Origin: Rhizophagus irregularis
Taxonomy: Eukaryota > Glomeromycota > Glomeromycetes > Glomerales > Glomeraceae
Length of the DNA: 64,000 nt
Direction: 5' to 3'
Assembly: GCF_026210795.1 (NCBI RefSeq)
Contig: NC_089435.1
Span: 1,984,001-2,048,000 of the forward strand
A program made the translations under genes and the position numbers. This document shows, piece after piece, positions 46,267 to 57,780 of the stretch; position 1 is the first letter of the stretch, and the number at the start of each line of letters is the position of its first letter. The notes beneath the pieces were generated by a model. That model was not told where the DNA came from, made no database searches, and was given only the letters and a program-made list of their open reading frames with translations.

Positions 46267-46676
46267 ACGGTCAGTCATGGTCAGTTATCGGTCAGTCATA
46301 ACCAGTTAAGGGCCTTTGACTGACCAACCATTTTGGCTGACCGTTTTTCTGATCGTTTAATTGACCATTTAACTGACTGTTTAACTGATCACTTTTTAAT
46401 GTTTTTTTCTTGATTAAAATTTGTTAAAAAGAAGAAAGTATAATTTAATCAAAAAAAAATGCTATTTAGCTTTTTTTATTGATTAAGTTCGTAAAAAAGG
46501 TTAAATAATTAAAAAAAAAGCTAAATAATCAGTTAAAACTGTCAGTTAAACAGTCAGTCAAACAGTCAGTCAAACTGGTCAGTTAAATGGTTGGTCAGAA
46601 GCCTTTGACTGACTATTATCAGTCATGGTCATAACCGGTTATGATCGGTTAATAACTATGACCATTGCCATCCCTA
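46267..46676. mobile_element. hAT-type MITE, left end lost
   Basis: A relative of the 42562 element with GGTCAGTCA-type repeats and intact right end TTGCCATCCCTA. The left tip (TAGGGATGGCA) is missing where the LTR ends. Confidence 0.75.
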
Positions 46677-46893
46677 GATAGAACACTATACTAAAGAATG
46701 TGTAAATGAAAAAGTAAAATTAAATCGTAGAGTACCAAATGTTGAAGAATTTGAGCCAGTAAAAGCATTTATGAATTTCAATGCAAATATCACCTGGGCA
46801 CAGCTTATAAATGAGAGGCCTAATGTTAGAAAACAATTAAGGGTGGTTTGAAATATTTACTACACTCAGGGGAAACAAAGAAAGAAATAAAGT

Positions 46894-47287
46894 AAATAGA
46901 GGAGAAAACTCAAGCTACTAGATGTAATGTAATAATAAATGGAAAAGCAATAAGAGCATTAGTTGACACAGGAGCAGGACCATCCACAATAATGAATAAA
47001 TTAAGAAAAGAATTAAATATACCAATAATAAAGAAAAGTAATGTAATATTAACAATAGCAGATGGAAAGAGTATAGCATCTTTAGGAATAGCAGAAATAG
47101 ATATAGAAATTGATGATGAACTAGGATTAACACTAGAAGTTGAAGTAATAGATTCAAAAAGAAAAGACTTAATCTTAGGAACAGATATATTAAAACATGG
47201 AATAATAGATATGAAAGAACAATTATTAGTTGTAGAACTTGATGGTGAAATATATGAAATACCAATAGATTATGAAAAGAAGAAGTA
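46894..47287 (+). pseudogene. Retroviral-type aspartic protease fragment
   Basis: An open stretch reading TRCNVIINGKAIRALVDTGA, so the catalytic DTG motif is present, then a second LGTDIL motif (RKDLILGTDILKHG) typical of LTR-retrotransposon proteases. These cut the Gag-Pol polyprotein. The N-side ends at a stop just upstream, and before it (46720-46890) a shifted frame reads FMNFNANITWAQLINERPNV, a piece of the region before the protease. No joined Gag-Pol remains. Confidence 0.75.
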
Positions 47288-47473
47288 AGTTCACTTTAAA
47301 GATAAAAAGAATAATAATGAAAATTCAGAGAGTGAAAGCTTAGAAAGTGAAAGTGATGAAGATGAATATTCAGAAAATGAATATGAAGATAATGTAAAAT
47401 ATGATTTACGTATCATAGATAAAGATGATGAAGAAGTAGCAAAATAGAAAGTCTTGGCCTAGATAAAGGAGAG

Positions 47474-47812
47474 ATGATAAAGATGCCAAACAAAAATAAA
47501 AATGAAAATGATGATGAAAAATTTGAAAAGAAAACATTATTAGGAAAAATGAGTGATAAAGAAAAAGAAATATTAAAAGAATTAATAAGAGAATATAAAG
47601 ATATATTTGAATATAATGGTGAAAAATTAGGGAGAACAGATAAGATAAAATACAAAATAGAAATTGAAGAAAATAAAGAGCCAATAGCTCAAAAGAGATA
47701 TAAAGTAACTGAAGATAAAACAAAATATATAAAAAAAGAAATAGAACAATTATCAAATATGGGAAAAATTAGAAAATCATGGAGTGCTTGGGCATCTCCA
47801 GTAAAGCTCTGA
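47474..47812 (+). pseudogene. Ty3-like reverse transcriptase N-terminal fragment
   Basis: 112 residues ending in GKIRKSWSAWASPVKL, preceded by KIEIEENKEPIAQKRYKVTE: the start of a Ty3-type reverse transcriptase, before the catalytic motifs. It is cut off at SPVK by the foldback element starting at 47804. The rest of RT, RNase H and integrase is absent. It is separated from the protease by a stop and an acidic spacer. Confidence 0.78.
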
Positions 47813-49010
47813 ACAGTTCGGGCTAAACCGAGGAACCGATCCGAAACCGGCTCAAAATTCGGTTTGGTTTGGTTCGGGTATTAGAACCAAAAAACTGGCG
47901 GTTCGGTTCAGTTTAATCCGATTTTTTATAAAAATGCGAAAAATCAAATAGCCGGCCATCTAGTGATCGTACAAAGTCAAGCCATATATCATTGGATTCC
48001 TCTTGACGAGACACGTCGAATGGTGGTAAGATCATGTCTCTAGCATCGAAAGATCACACATTAACCCACGCTAAATAATTTATAAATAATTGGAATTAGC
48101 AAGCTATCTATCGGTGCTAGAGACATAATCTTAGCACCATTCGATGCGTCTCAGTTAGACGAATCCAATGAATATAAATTTGTTCGTGTACGACTGCTGG
48201 ATGGCGAATAATATCAAGTTTCGCATTTTTTTAAAATTTTTGAGCATTAAAAATTAAAAATTCTGATACATGAATTTATTCGTCATCCAATGGTCGTACA
48301 AATATGAATTAGGACTCATTGGATTCGTCTCGATGAGACGAGTCGAATGGTGGTACGATCATGTCTCTAGCATCGATAGATAGCTTGCTAATGCCAATTT
48401 TTTATAAATTATTTAGCGTGAATTAACTTACGATCTATTAATACTTTAGACATGATCTCACCACCATTCGACTCGTCTCATCGAGACGAATCTAATAAGT
48501 CCTAATTCATATTTGCACAATCATTGGACGAGGAATAAATTCATGTATTGGAATTTTTAATTTTTAATGCTCGAAAATTTTAAAAAAATGCGAAACTTGA
48601 CATTATTCGCCATCCAGTGGCCGTATTTGGACAAATTTATATTCATTGGATTCGTCTCACTGAGATGCGTTGAATGACACTAAGATCATGTCTCTAGCAT
48701 TGATAGATAGTTTAATAATTCCAATTATTGATAAATCATTTAGCGTGGGTTAAAATGTGATCTATTGATGTTAGAGACATTATCTTACCACCATTCGACG
48801 CGTCTCGTTGAGACAAATCCAATGATATATGGCTCGACTTTGTATGATCACTAGATGGGCAGCTATTTGATTTTTTGCATTTTTATAAAAAATTGGATTA
48901 AACTGAATCGAACTGTCAGTTTTTTGGTTCTAATACCTGAACCGAACTGAACCAAATTTTGAGCCAGTTTCGGATCAGTTCCCCAGTTTAGCCCGAACTG
49001 TTAGGAGCTT
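47804..49010. mobile_element. 1.2-kb foldback element with three hairpins
   Basis: Ends AAGCTCTGAACAGTTCGGG and the complement of AAGCTCCTAACAGTTCGGG, next to TA at 47802-47803 and 49011-49012. It is palindromic about ~48408. Inside are three ~220-bp inverted repeats (about 47980-48170, 48310-48520, 48640-48830), each carrying GGATTCGTCTC and GATCATGTCTCTAGCAT in both orientations. No coding frame. It truncates the RT fragment. Confidence 0.8.
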
Positions 49011-49012
49011 TA

Positions 49013-49863
49013 ATAATATGTTTAATTAAATTCTTTCTTGAAATAGCTTTCTGTATTATCAATCATCAAAAATTTTTTATTCAGTTTTATATACAATAGT
49101 TTAAATATGATTTTTTGATTCATTAAGGTAGAATGAAAGTGTAATATAATAATGCTTCATTTATTTATAACCTTACCATTATGATGACAGTTCCGGCTAA
49201 GATTTTTTATTATCTATAAAAGGTTGCACATATTATTAATTCAAGCCACAATTTGTATGATTATATCCTCTAATTAATTAGATTTAAATTATTTTAACCA
49301 ATCGTTCCAACCTCTAATTTTCTAGAAAGGTGCAAAGTGCAAACCAATACCTATAAAAAATTTTATCTGTTATTTCTGTAAAAATTCTGTAAAAATGAGC
49401 CTTTCATAGATCTATTTACGGAAAATGTAAATAATTTGATAAATTCTGTGATATAAGGTTATTAATTCTGGAAATATGATGCTTTTACAGGAAAAAGATG
49501 GAATATAAAAAATGGATCAACTTTGTTTACAAAGATAAACCCATGCACCAGTCTTTTTAATTTATTATTTTTGAATGGATATTGGTTAGTAGTTCCATAT
49601 AATGAATAATAATGTGTTAAGATATAGTCTTTAATTTTTGTACCACAGGTTTTAAATCTTGTGATTTCCAGAAACTGTGTATAATATGGATGTCAATGAA
49701 ATGTAATACTTTTTTTGAATACAAAGTATCAGCTAGATTTTTAATAATTCAGGTTAATGTAATAGTTTATGAATATTTATATCCAAATCCCAATATTGAA
49801 TATCTCATCCTAAATTCCAAATCAGCAAATCCTATCCCATTATCCATTTTCATGTGATGTCAC
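49013..49863. other. Non-coding AT-rich stretch
   Basis: No gene. The right end has the ACACAAATTCCAAAAAA motif shared with the repeats at 32870 and 36130. Confidence 0.35.
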
Positions 49864-50700
49864 ATGATGTTACACAAATTCCAAAAAAAGAAATATTTGT
49901 TTCATCGAAAAAATGGATATTTTAATTACACGAAAAAAACTTGGAGTCTTATCTTGATAGGTAAGAGAGTTCAGTACAAACTTTTTCAAAGGGCCCATGA
50001 AATTCCAATCACTAGTTTCAAAGAAATAGGAAGAGCAGTAATTGAAGCAAAACTAGATAGTATATACTCTACAGTCAAAACAAATCCAGAGTTTTTTCAA
50101 GATATAAGTGCTTTTACAGCCTTAAATAATGAAACAGTAAAACTGACTCTATGGACTTGTGAAGAGATACAAAAACCTACTGCAAGAGGCACAACAAAAA
50201 TTATGGAATATAAGATAGTACAAAATCAGCAGCAATGATACCAATTACACCAGACATTGAAGAATGAATAAAAATTCAGAAAAAAGAATTAGATTCTCTC
50301 AATAAAGAATTGAATACAGTAAAACAAAAACTAGGACAAGAAAGGAAAAATTATTAGATCAGAAAAGCACAAATCAAAAGGAACTAATAGAGGAAAAAAT
50401 AATAATAATTCATGTAGAAAAAAATGAAAAAACCAGTAGAAATTCTAATATTCTGGAGAATTTGCAACAGTATCAAATAACATTATGTTTTATGATATAC
50501 TGGCATGATATGAAAATGTAGTATCTGTAATAAAGGTATAGGAAAGTTGAACAAATTAGTATTAAAAGCAACAAAAATACCAAAAAGTGAGAATAGATAT
50601 TCATTTAAAGAATTATATGGAAATATAGTTCTTGGACAAAAAATGGGAAATCCTCTTAACAATTGGCCTGAACAAGAAAAGTAGAAGGTATTTTAGGTAT
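49864..50700 (+). pseudogene. Unknown repeat-associated protein fragment
   Basis: The open frame 49864-50238 becomes protein-like from about 49957 (IGKRVQYKLFQRAHEIPITS, FKEIGRAVIEAKLDSIYSTV, FFQDISAFTALNNETVKLTL). The first ~30 codons are repeat-derived. After its stop, shifted frames continue plausibly (MIPITPDIEE, KIQKKELDSLNKELNTVKQK, SENRYSFKELYGNIVLGQKM). I do not recognise the family. The position in the transposon belt and the flanking repeat suggest an element-encoded protein. Confidence 0.4.
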
Positions 50701-51042
50701 TTTCAAATAAGATGGCACAATGGAAAGATCAAAATTAAAGATATCTGGAAACACTGCAAATGGTACATCAATTATTTATATTCGATTTAGCTTAGATTAG
50801 TATTAGTCTTACATTTAGAATAGATCAGTTAGTTACAGGGGTTAATATTATGTATGTGATATTACTAAATTCTCTTTTATTATAATAATTAATATTCGAT
50901 AATATATCTTCTAAAATTTCATAAATATTTTAATGAATACAAGCATCTATATAATGAATAAATAAAAATGAATTTATTAATAAGAAACACAAATGCTTAA
51001 AATATTTATATGCAATTCAACTTCATTTTAGAACCCACTTTA
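50701..51042. other. 3' flank of the Sel1 gene
   Basis: AT-rich, no gene. The Sel1 stop is followed on the minus strand by AT-rich sequence suited to fungal 3' ends. Confidence 0.35.
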
Positions 51043-54000
51043 TTACTTTTTGCTGTTTATTGATAAATTATTTTCAGTTCCTTCTCCATTATAATACTTA
51101 ATGACTAAATTGTCCATTGCATCTTTATTACCATTTTCTGCTGCTTTTTGATACAAAAGAAAGGCTTTTTCTAAATTCTTTTCTGTTCCTTCTCCATTAT
51201 AATAACTATTAACTAAATTAAGCAGTGCATCTTTGTTACCATTTTCTGCTGCTTTTTGATACCAATAAAAGGCTTTTTTAAAATTCTTTTCTGTTCCTTC
51301 TCCATTTTCATAACATAAGGCTAAATTAAACATTGCTTCTTTAACATTATTTTCTGCTGATTTTTGATACCAATAAAAGGCTTTTTCTAAATTCTTTTCT
51401 GTTCCTTCTCCATTTTCATAACATATAGCTAAATTATTCATGGCATAATTATTACCATTTTCTGATGCTTTTTGATACCAATAAAAGGCTTTTTTAAAAT
51501 TCTTTTCTGTTCCTTCTCCATTATAATACTTAATTGCCAAGTAAAGCATTGCTTCTTTAACACCATTTTCTGCTGCTTTTTGATACCAATGAAATGCTTT
51601 TTCTAAGTTCTTTTCTGTTCCTTCTCCATTATAATAACTATTAGCTAAATTAAACATTGCTTCTTTATTATCATTTTCTGTTGCTTTTTGATACCAATGA
51701 AATGCATTTTCTAAGTTCATTTCTGTTCCTTCTCCATTATAATAACTATTAGCTAAATTAAACATTGCATCTTTATTATCATTTTCTGCCGCCTTTTTAT
51801 ACCAATAAAAAGTTTTCTCTAAATTCTTTTCTGTTCCTTCTCCATCTTTATAAAATATGGCTAAATTATTCATAGCATCCTTATTACCATTTTCTGCTGC
51901 TTTTTGATACCAATGAAAGGCTTTTTCTAAATTCTTTTCTGTTCCTTCTCCATCTTTATAAAATATGGCTAAATTATTCATAGCATCCTTATTACCATTT
52001 TCTGCTGCTTTTTGATACCAATGAAAGGCTTTTTCTAAATTCTTTTCTGTTCCCTCTCCATTTTTGTAACACACAGCTAAATTAAACATTGCTACTTCAA
52101 CAACATTTTCTGCTGATTTTTGATACCAATAAAAGGCTTCTTTTAAATTCTTTTCTGTTCCTTCTCCATTTTCATAACATATAGCTAAATTAAACATTGC
52201 ATAATTATTGCCATTTTCTGCTGCTTTTTGATACCAATAAAAGGCTTTTTCTAAATTCTTTTCTGTTCCTTCTCCATTTTCATAAAATAGGGCTAAATTA
52301 TTCATTGCATCTATATTATCATTTTCTGCTGCTTTTTGAAACCAGTAAAAGGCTTTTTCTAAATTCTGTTCTGTTCCTTCTCCATTATAATACTTAATGG
52401 CTAAATAAAGCATTGCTTCTTTATCGTCATTTTCTAATGCTTTTTGATACAAATGAAAGTCATTTTCTAAATTCTTTTCTGTTCCCTCTCCATTCATATT
52501 GGCTAGATTATTTATTGCTTCTTCAATACCATTTTCTTCTGCTTTTTGACACCAATAAAAGGCTTTTTCTAAATTCTTTTCTGTTCCTTCTCCATTTTTA
52601 TAACATATAGCTAAATTAAGCATTGCATCATTATCACCATTTTCTGCTGCTTTTTGATACCAATGAAAGGCCTTTTCTAAATTCTTTTCTGTTCCCTCTC
52701 CATTATAATAACTATTAGCTAAATTATTCATTGCATCTATATTATCATTTTCTGCTGCTTTTTGAAACCAGTAAAAGGCTTTTTCTAAATTCTGTTCTGT
52801 TTCTTCTCCATTATAATACTTAATGGCTAAATAAAGCATTGCTTCTTTATCATCATTTTCTGATGTTTTTTGATACAAATGAAAATCTTTTTCTAAATTT
52901 TTTTCTGTTCCCTCTCCATTCATATTGGCTAAATTATACATTGCTTCTTCAATACCATTTTCTTCTGCTTTTTGATACCAATGAAAGGCTTTTTCTAAAT
53001 TCTTTTCTGTTCCTTCTCCATTTTTATAACATATAGCTAAATTAAGCATTGCATCATAATCACCATTTTCTGCTGCTTTTTGATACCAATGAAATGCTTT
53101 TTCTAAATTCTTTTCTGTTTCTTTTCCATTTTTATAACATATGGCTAAATTATTCATTGAATCTATATTACCATTTTCTGCTGCCTTTTGATACCAATAA
53201 AAGGCCTTTTCTAAATTCTTTTCTATTCCTTCTCCATTATAATAACTATTAGTTAAATTAAACATTGCATCTTTATTATCATTTTCTGCTGCTTTTTGAT
53301 ACAAATGAAAGGCTTTTTCTAAGTTCTTTTCTGTTCCTTCTCCATTATAATAACTATTAGCTAAATTAAACATTGCTTCTTTATTACCATTCTCTACTGC
53401 CTTTTTATACCAATAAAAAGCTTTATCTAAATTCTTTTCTATTCCTTCTCCATCTTCATAACATATGGCTAAATTATTCATAGCATCCTTATTACCATTT
53501 TCTGCTGCTATTTGATACCAATAAAAGGCTTTTTCTAAATCCTTTTCTGTTCCCTTTCCATTTTTGTAACATATAGCTAAATTAAATATTGCTTCTTTAA
53601 CACCATGTTCTGATGATTTTTGATACCAATAAAAGGCTTTTTCTAAGTTCTTTTCTGTTCCCTCTCCATTTTCATAACATATAGCTAAATTAAACATTGC
53701 TTCTTTAACACCATTTTCTGCTGCTTTTTGATACCAATTAAAGGATTTCTTCAAATTCTTTTTTGTTCCTTCTCCATTATAATAACATATAGCTAATTTA
53801 TTCATTGCTTTTTCATCACCATTTTCTGCTGCTTTTTGATACCAGTGAAAGGCTTTTTCTAAATTTTTTTCCGTTCCTTCTCCATTGTAATAACTTTTGG
53901 CTAAATTAGACATTGCTTCAATATGATTTATTTCTGCTGCATGTTGATACAAATAAAAAGCTTTTTTTAAGTTCTTTTCGGCTTCTTCTCCATATTTATT

Positions 54001-54183
54001 GGCTAAATTAAATATTGCTACTTTATCACCATTTTCTACTAATTTTTCCAAAGAAAAAGAACTAATACATTCTTTGCACCATAATTCTTCGATAAAAGGT
54101 TTATTGCAATAAAAACAATTTTCATTGTTTACTGTATCAGTTTCTTTGTCTAAGATATTTAAATTATTCAATTTAGTTGCCAT
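51043..54183 (-). CDS. Sel1-repeat protein with 28 repeats
   Basis: A 1046-residue single-exon protein. Residues 23-39 form CX2CX9CX2C (CFYCNKPFIEELWCKEC), probably a zinc knuckle. From residue 52 come 27 full Sel1-like repeats, mostly 36 residues (AMFNLAICYENGEGTEKNLE, then KAFYWYQKAAENG), plus a partial one. Repeats 1, 11 and 15 have 34 residues. Sel1 repeats form TPR-like helical solenoids that serve as protein-binding scaffolds, as in Sel1/Hrd3 and Chs3-related adaptors. There is no signal peptide or membrane span, so probably cytosolic. Repeats 10-13 (residues 374-515) are duplicated as 14-17 (516-657), and repeats 20 and 21 are near identical, pointing to recent unequal crossover. The start is the first ATG before the cysteine knuckle. 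The frame is intact over more than 3 kb despite the repetition, which argues for selection. Confidence 0.93.
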   Translation of the reverse strand: MATKLNNLNILDKETDTVNNENCFYCNKPFIEELWCKECISSFSLEKLVENGDKVAIFNLANKYGEEAEKNLKKAFYLYQHAAEINHIEAMSNLAKSYYNGEGTEKNLEKAFHWYQKAAENGDEKAMNKLAICYYNGEGTKKNLKKSFNWYQKAAENGVKEAMFNLAICYENGEGTEKNLEKAFYWYQKSSEHGVKEAIFNLAICYKNGKGTEKDLEKAFYWYQIAAENGNKDAMNNLAICYEDGEGIEKNLDKAFYWYKKAVENGNKEAMFNLANSYYNGEGTEKNLEKAFHLYQKAAENDNKDAMFNLTNSYYNGEGIEKNLEKAFYWYQKAAENGNIDSMNNLAICYKNGKETEKNLEKAFHWYQKAAENGDYDAMLNLAICYKNGEGTEKNLEKAFHWYQKAEENGIEEAMYNLANMNGEGTEKNLEKDFHLYQKTSENDDKEAMLYLAIKYYNGEETEQNLEKAFYWFQKAAENDNIDAMNNLANSYYNGEGTEKNLEKAFHWYQKAAENGDNDAMLNLAICYKNGEGTEKNLEKAFYWCQKAEENGIEEAINNLANMNGEGTEKNLENDFHLYQKALENDDKEAMLYLAIKYYNGEGTEQNLEKAFYWFQKAAENDNIDAMNNLALFYENGEGTEKNLEKAFYWYQKAAENGNNYAMFNLAICYENGEGTEKNLKEAFYWYQKSAENVVEVAMFNLAVCYKNGEGTEKNLEKAFHWYQKAAENGNKDAMNNLAIFYKDGEGTEKNLEKAFHWYQKAAENGNKDAMNNLAIFYKDGEGTEKNLEKTFYWYKKAAENDNKDAMFNLANSYYNGEGTEMNLENAFHWYQKATENDNKEAMFNLANSYYNGEGTEKNLEKAFHWYQKAAENGVKEAMLYLAIKYYNGEGTEKNFKKAFYWYQKASENGNNYAMNNLAICYENGEGTEKNLEKAFYWYQKSAENNVKEAMFNLALCYENGEGTEKNFKKAFYWYQKAAENGNKDALLNLVNSYYNGEGTEKNLEKAFLLYQKAAENGNKDAMDNLVIKYYNGEGTENNLSINSKK

Positions 54184-56931
54184 TTAGTTATTTTAAGAAT
54201 TTATATACTGAAAAAAACAATTTTTTTCTTTTTTGACGAATTTATTCTTTAAAGGCATGAATGAGTTACTAAAAAGGAAGTTTTTTAACCAAAAGCAGAA
54301 ATTACAATAAAAAAAAAACTATTTTTTTCGGGACATGTTTTTCCGGTGCACTGATCTGCATTGGGTCATGCCCAATCACTTTAAAAAAAAAATGTTTAAT
54401 ATAAAAGAAATAAACAAGCTTGATCTTTTTAAAGGTTTTAATATTGATTATAAGAAGCAATTTTATTAGCATTTTCTCAAATAAATTTGTAGATAAATGA
54501 GTATAAATTGATTGTCACAAATAATAACAATTAATATAAAATCATTATACTAATTTAGTTGAATTATTTCACTTTGGATTTTCTGGTTACCGTATGTGAC
54601 GTTACATATAATAATAAATGATTATTATAAATTAAAAATCACGGTACACTCACAAATACACAAATATTATTTTTTTAAAAAAAAATAAAGTTCTTAAATA
54701 AATAAATGTTAAAAAAGTCACAATAAATCAATATAAAATTATTAATAACTCGAAGTTCAGAACAAACAAATTCTATCTAAATTTAGACCGGCTCATATGA
54801 CTTTCATACACCATCACTGTAAATCTGTAATTCATAATTTTTATAAAATTAAATTTTCAAAAAAATTTTCCGTTGGTAATTATTTCTTGTCCAACATTAT
54901 AATTTGATAAAACAATCACAATGCAGATCAATGCATCGGAAAAAATTATAGCCCGAAAAAATAATCAAATGAAATTTCTAATTTTAGTTAAAACATGCTA
55001 TCGGAAAAAAATTATCCCGCTATCCGGTCATAATTCGATTCGAAGTGATAAAGAATTTTATTTTTCTGGATAATTAAATAGAAAATACCTAAAATTATTT
55101 AAATTATTTATGTCTATAATAGAAATACATTAAGATCGCCATTCACATAACATACATGTGAATAATAAATTCGGTGTTAGAAGTTTGTGACATTTCGAAA
55201 AAAAAGGTGTAAAGTACCGAGTAACTGTTGTATTTGCAATAAGCAATATGATTGGTGAAATTGGCTGCGTACGTAAGGCACGATAGTGTCGCAGTCACGA
55301 GGGCACGTTTTGCCGAGTAATTCTAATTATCCCTTTCAAAAAAATTGTGTTCGAGTAATCGAGTATGCCGTGTCAGTTAGGTAACGGATAATCGGATTAT
55401 CCTAGGAAGACAAAACATAAAATCGGCAAAATATTTCACCCAAATGTGGTTGCACTATTTGATTGGCCAATAAATATCGTCATCGTATGGCACTTTAAAC
55501 GTGACGAACAGACGCACGAAATAAGGAAAAAAAACACTAAAGAAGTAAATAATATTATCTTATTTTAATATTCAAAATAATATACTTTAATTATTATATT
55601 CAAAATAAGTAATAGTACATATTATTTTCTAAAGTATTTATAAAAAAAAAGAAAAAATAAATATACGGTTAATATCTTCCATAACTATACAAAAAAATAT
55701 GAACATTTAATGAAATTTTAAATTTTAAATCCTTTACCATCTACCAATAAAACTTATAAAGTCTTTAGAAGTGTCAAATTTATGCTATAAAGTGTCTAAA
55801 AAAAATAAATATAATTTAGAATTTTATAATTATAAATTAATAAATACACTCATAAACATGTTATTTAACGCAAAAATTAACCAAAAATACGGTAACCAAT
55901 AATATTGTTTATTCCACATTCGCCAAAAGCACATAGACATTCGCGAGGACTTTAAAATTTCATACGAAGTTTTCTCAAAAAATTTTTTAATAAAACAGAA
56001 AAATTAAAGTTCGGAACTATGGCATTTGACCATATGAATTTCATCCTTTTGTGAGAAGTTAGTATGTACAGAAAATTGGCAATAAGAATCATTGTTTGGA
56101 CATTTCCTTAAATTAAGGAGAATTCTCTACCCTTAATGGCGCAGTGATTATCCGTCCAATAAAATTTATTTAATAATTTCACTTGTTGAATCTAATTTTA
56201 TTTAATCAATTAAACATTCTACCAGCTTCAAACAAGTCTCCTTTTATTGAAGCTCTTTTAGTGTCAAGCCCGCATTTTAAACCTAGAATATCCAAAAAAA
56301 AAAAATCAATATACGGATACTCTATAAAAACCAACCATATATATATAGGCTAATACACAGACAAGAGTTACGCTTTTTCTAAGCAAGAAACATCCAAATA
56401 CATTCAAAAGAGTTTTAATAATATTTAACACACTTCACCATACTTTCATATACTTTACTAAAATATTTTATCATTTTTTGCCCGTTCACATTTTCATTTA
56501 AGTTCTGTCTGTCAAGTAGTCGTTTTCTCCTTACAATACCTTGCAAAACTTTTCATTGGACTTTCTCATCGCAATCTTACATCACATGCGATAAAAGGAT
56601 TTCACATTACATTTAGAAAGAATATTTACACCAATAATGCGTACTTTCCACATGCTTACCCTAAAATATACGATTCTACTTCAAAACCTCTAACATCAAT
56701 TTCCTTATTTCGATATTTTTTACCTATGCAATTATCAATTTCCAGAAACACTGGTTCCTATAACTTTTATCGATTACGTACCCTCTTGAAGTATAAACTT
56801 AATGTACTTAAAAATAGATAGAATCTCAAGCACCAATAGCACAATCCAACTGAGGTTACTAAACGTTGCCTTACCTACCAGTTACATTATGACCAATACC
56901 CGTCTGGAGATGTAAAGAACACATCCATATG
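54184..56931. other. Long non-coding AT-rich region
   Basis: Upstream of the Sel1 gene. No gene or element was recognised; slightly more GC at 55250-55500. Confidence 0.4.
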
Positions 56932-57772
56932 TAGTGCTCCGCAAAATTCAGGTCTAATCCGGATAATTCAACCGAGTGAATTTTAAATCGGGTCGGTACT
57001 AACAATTTTAATAACCTGTAACCCGCATGACCTGACCCATCGGGTCGGGTTATTCATTTCCTTGACTCGGGTTTTAACCCGAATTAGACCCGGATGATCA
57101 TTAAAATCACTGATCACATATTGATTACGCGTTAATATTGATTACGTTTATATAATTTTGTTAGATGAATGAGGTAGTATATCCTCACTTAGTGAAAATT
57201 GCTAGAGACACCTTGCAATTACAGGTATGTGTATGAATCATTATTATTAATTATTAACATTACATTAACTAATAAATTGATTTTGATGATTAATAAAGCA
57301 ACCAGTGTTCCAGTAGAAAGAGTATTTTCCAGTGGAACCGAAGATACAATTAGAGCATGAATGTGTTCAAAGTCCTGGCAGACTAAAATATAGTCAAATT
57401 TCTGTTAAAGCCAGTGATACAATTTTGATTTTATAGTTCAAATATAAAATAGGAATCGAAGATACTGTATCTTTAAATTCGTGCTTAGCTTTAGTTTTAA
57501 TAATAAAAAGTTGTGTGACCTACTGTATATAATCATCTTGTAGATCAATTACTTTGCGTTATTGAAAAAATTATATTTGAAAAAACATTTTTGATATATT
57601 ACTAAGCATACAGTATAATATCCAATGAAAATTACTAAAATTTCAGGTCTAACCCGGGTTATTCGAATTAAATATACTCGGGTCGGGTTAAAATCGGATC
57701 ATTTCTATTTTTGCCGGGTCGAGTTGGATATATTCTCCAAACCTGACCGAATCCGACCCGGTAGGAGCACTA
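56932..57772 (+). mobile_element. Internally deleted hAT transposon
   Basis: Ends TAGTGCTCC / GGAGCACTA; flanked by TCCATATG (56924-56931) and TCTATATG (57773-57780), an 8-bp duplication with one change. The ends contain CGGGTCGGGTTA-type repeats. Inside, plus strand about 57165-57360 encodes YPHLVKIARDTLQLQ, an intron-like gap (GTATGTG...AAAG), then ATSVPVERVFSSGTEDTIRA: the C-terminal dimerisation region of hAT transposases. The catalytic core is gone. Confidence 0.85.
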
Positions 57773-57780
57773 TCTATATG

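Noticed and set aside
46918-47265. 115-codon minus-strand Leu-rich frame resembling a membrane protein
   Set aside because: Antisense shadow of the protease fragment; A-rich coding DNA read backwards gives Leu/Phe/Ile runs.
47406-47756. 116-codon minus-strand hydrophobic frame
   Set aside because: Antisense shadow of the acidic spacer and reverse transcriptase fragment.
47804-49010. Autonomous DNA transposon
   Set aside because: No open frame with transposase motifs on either strand; the whole length is inverted repeat.
52197-53252. Four repeated plus-strand frames (HFLLLFDTNKRLFLNS type)
   Set aside because: Antisense reading of the Sel1 repeats; the regularity comes from the repeat, not from a second gene.
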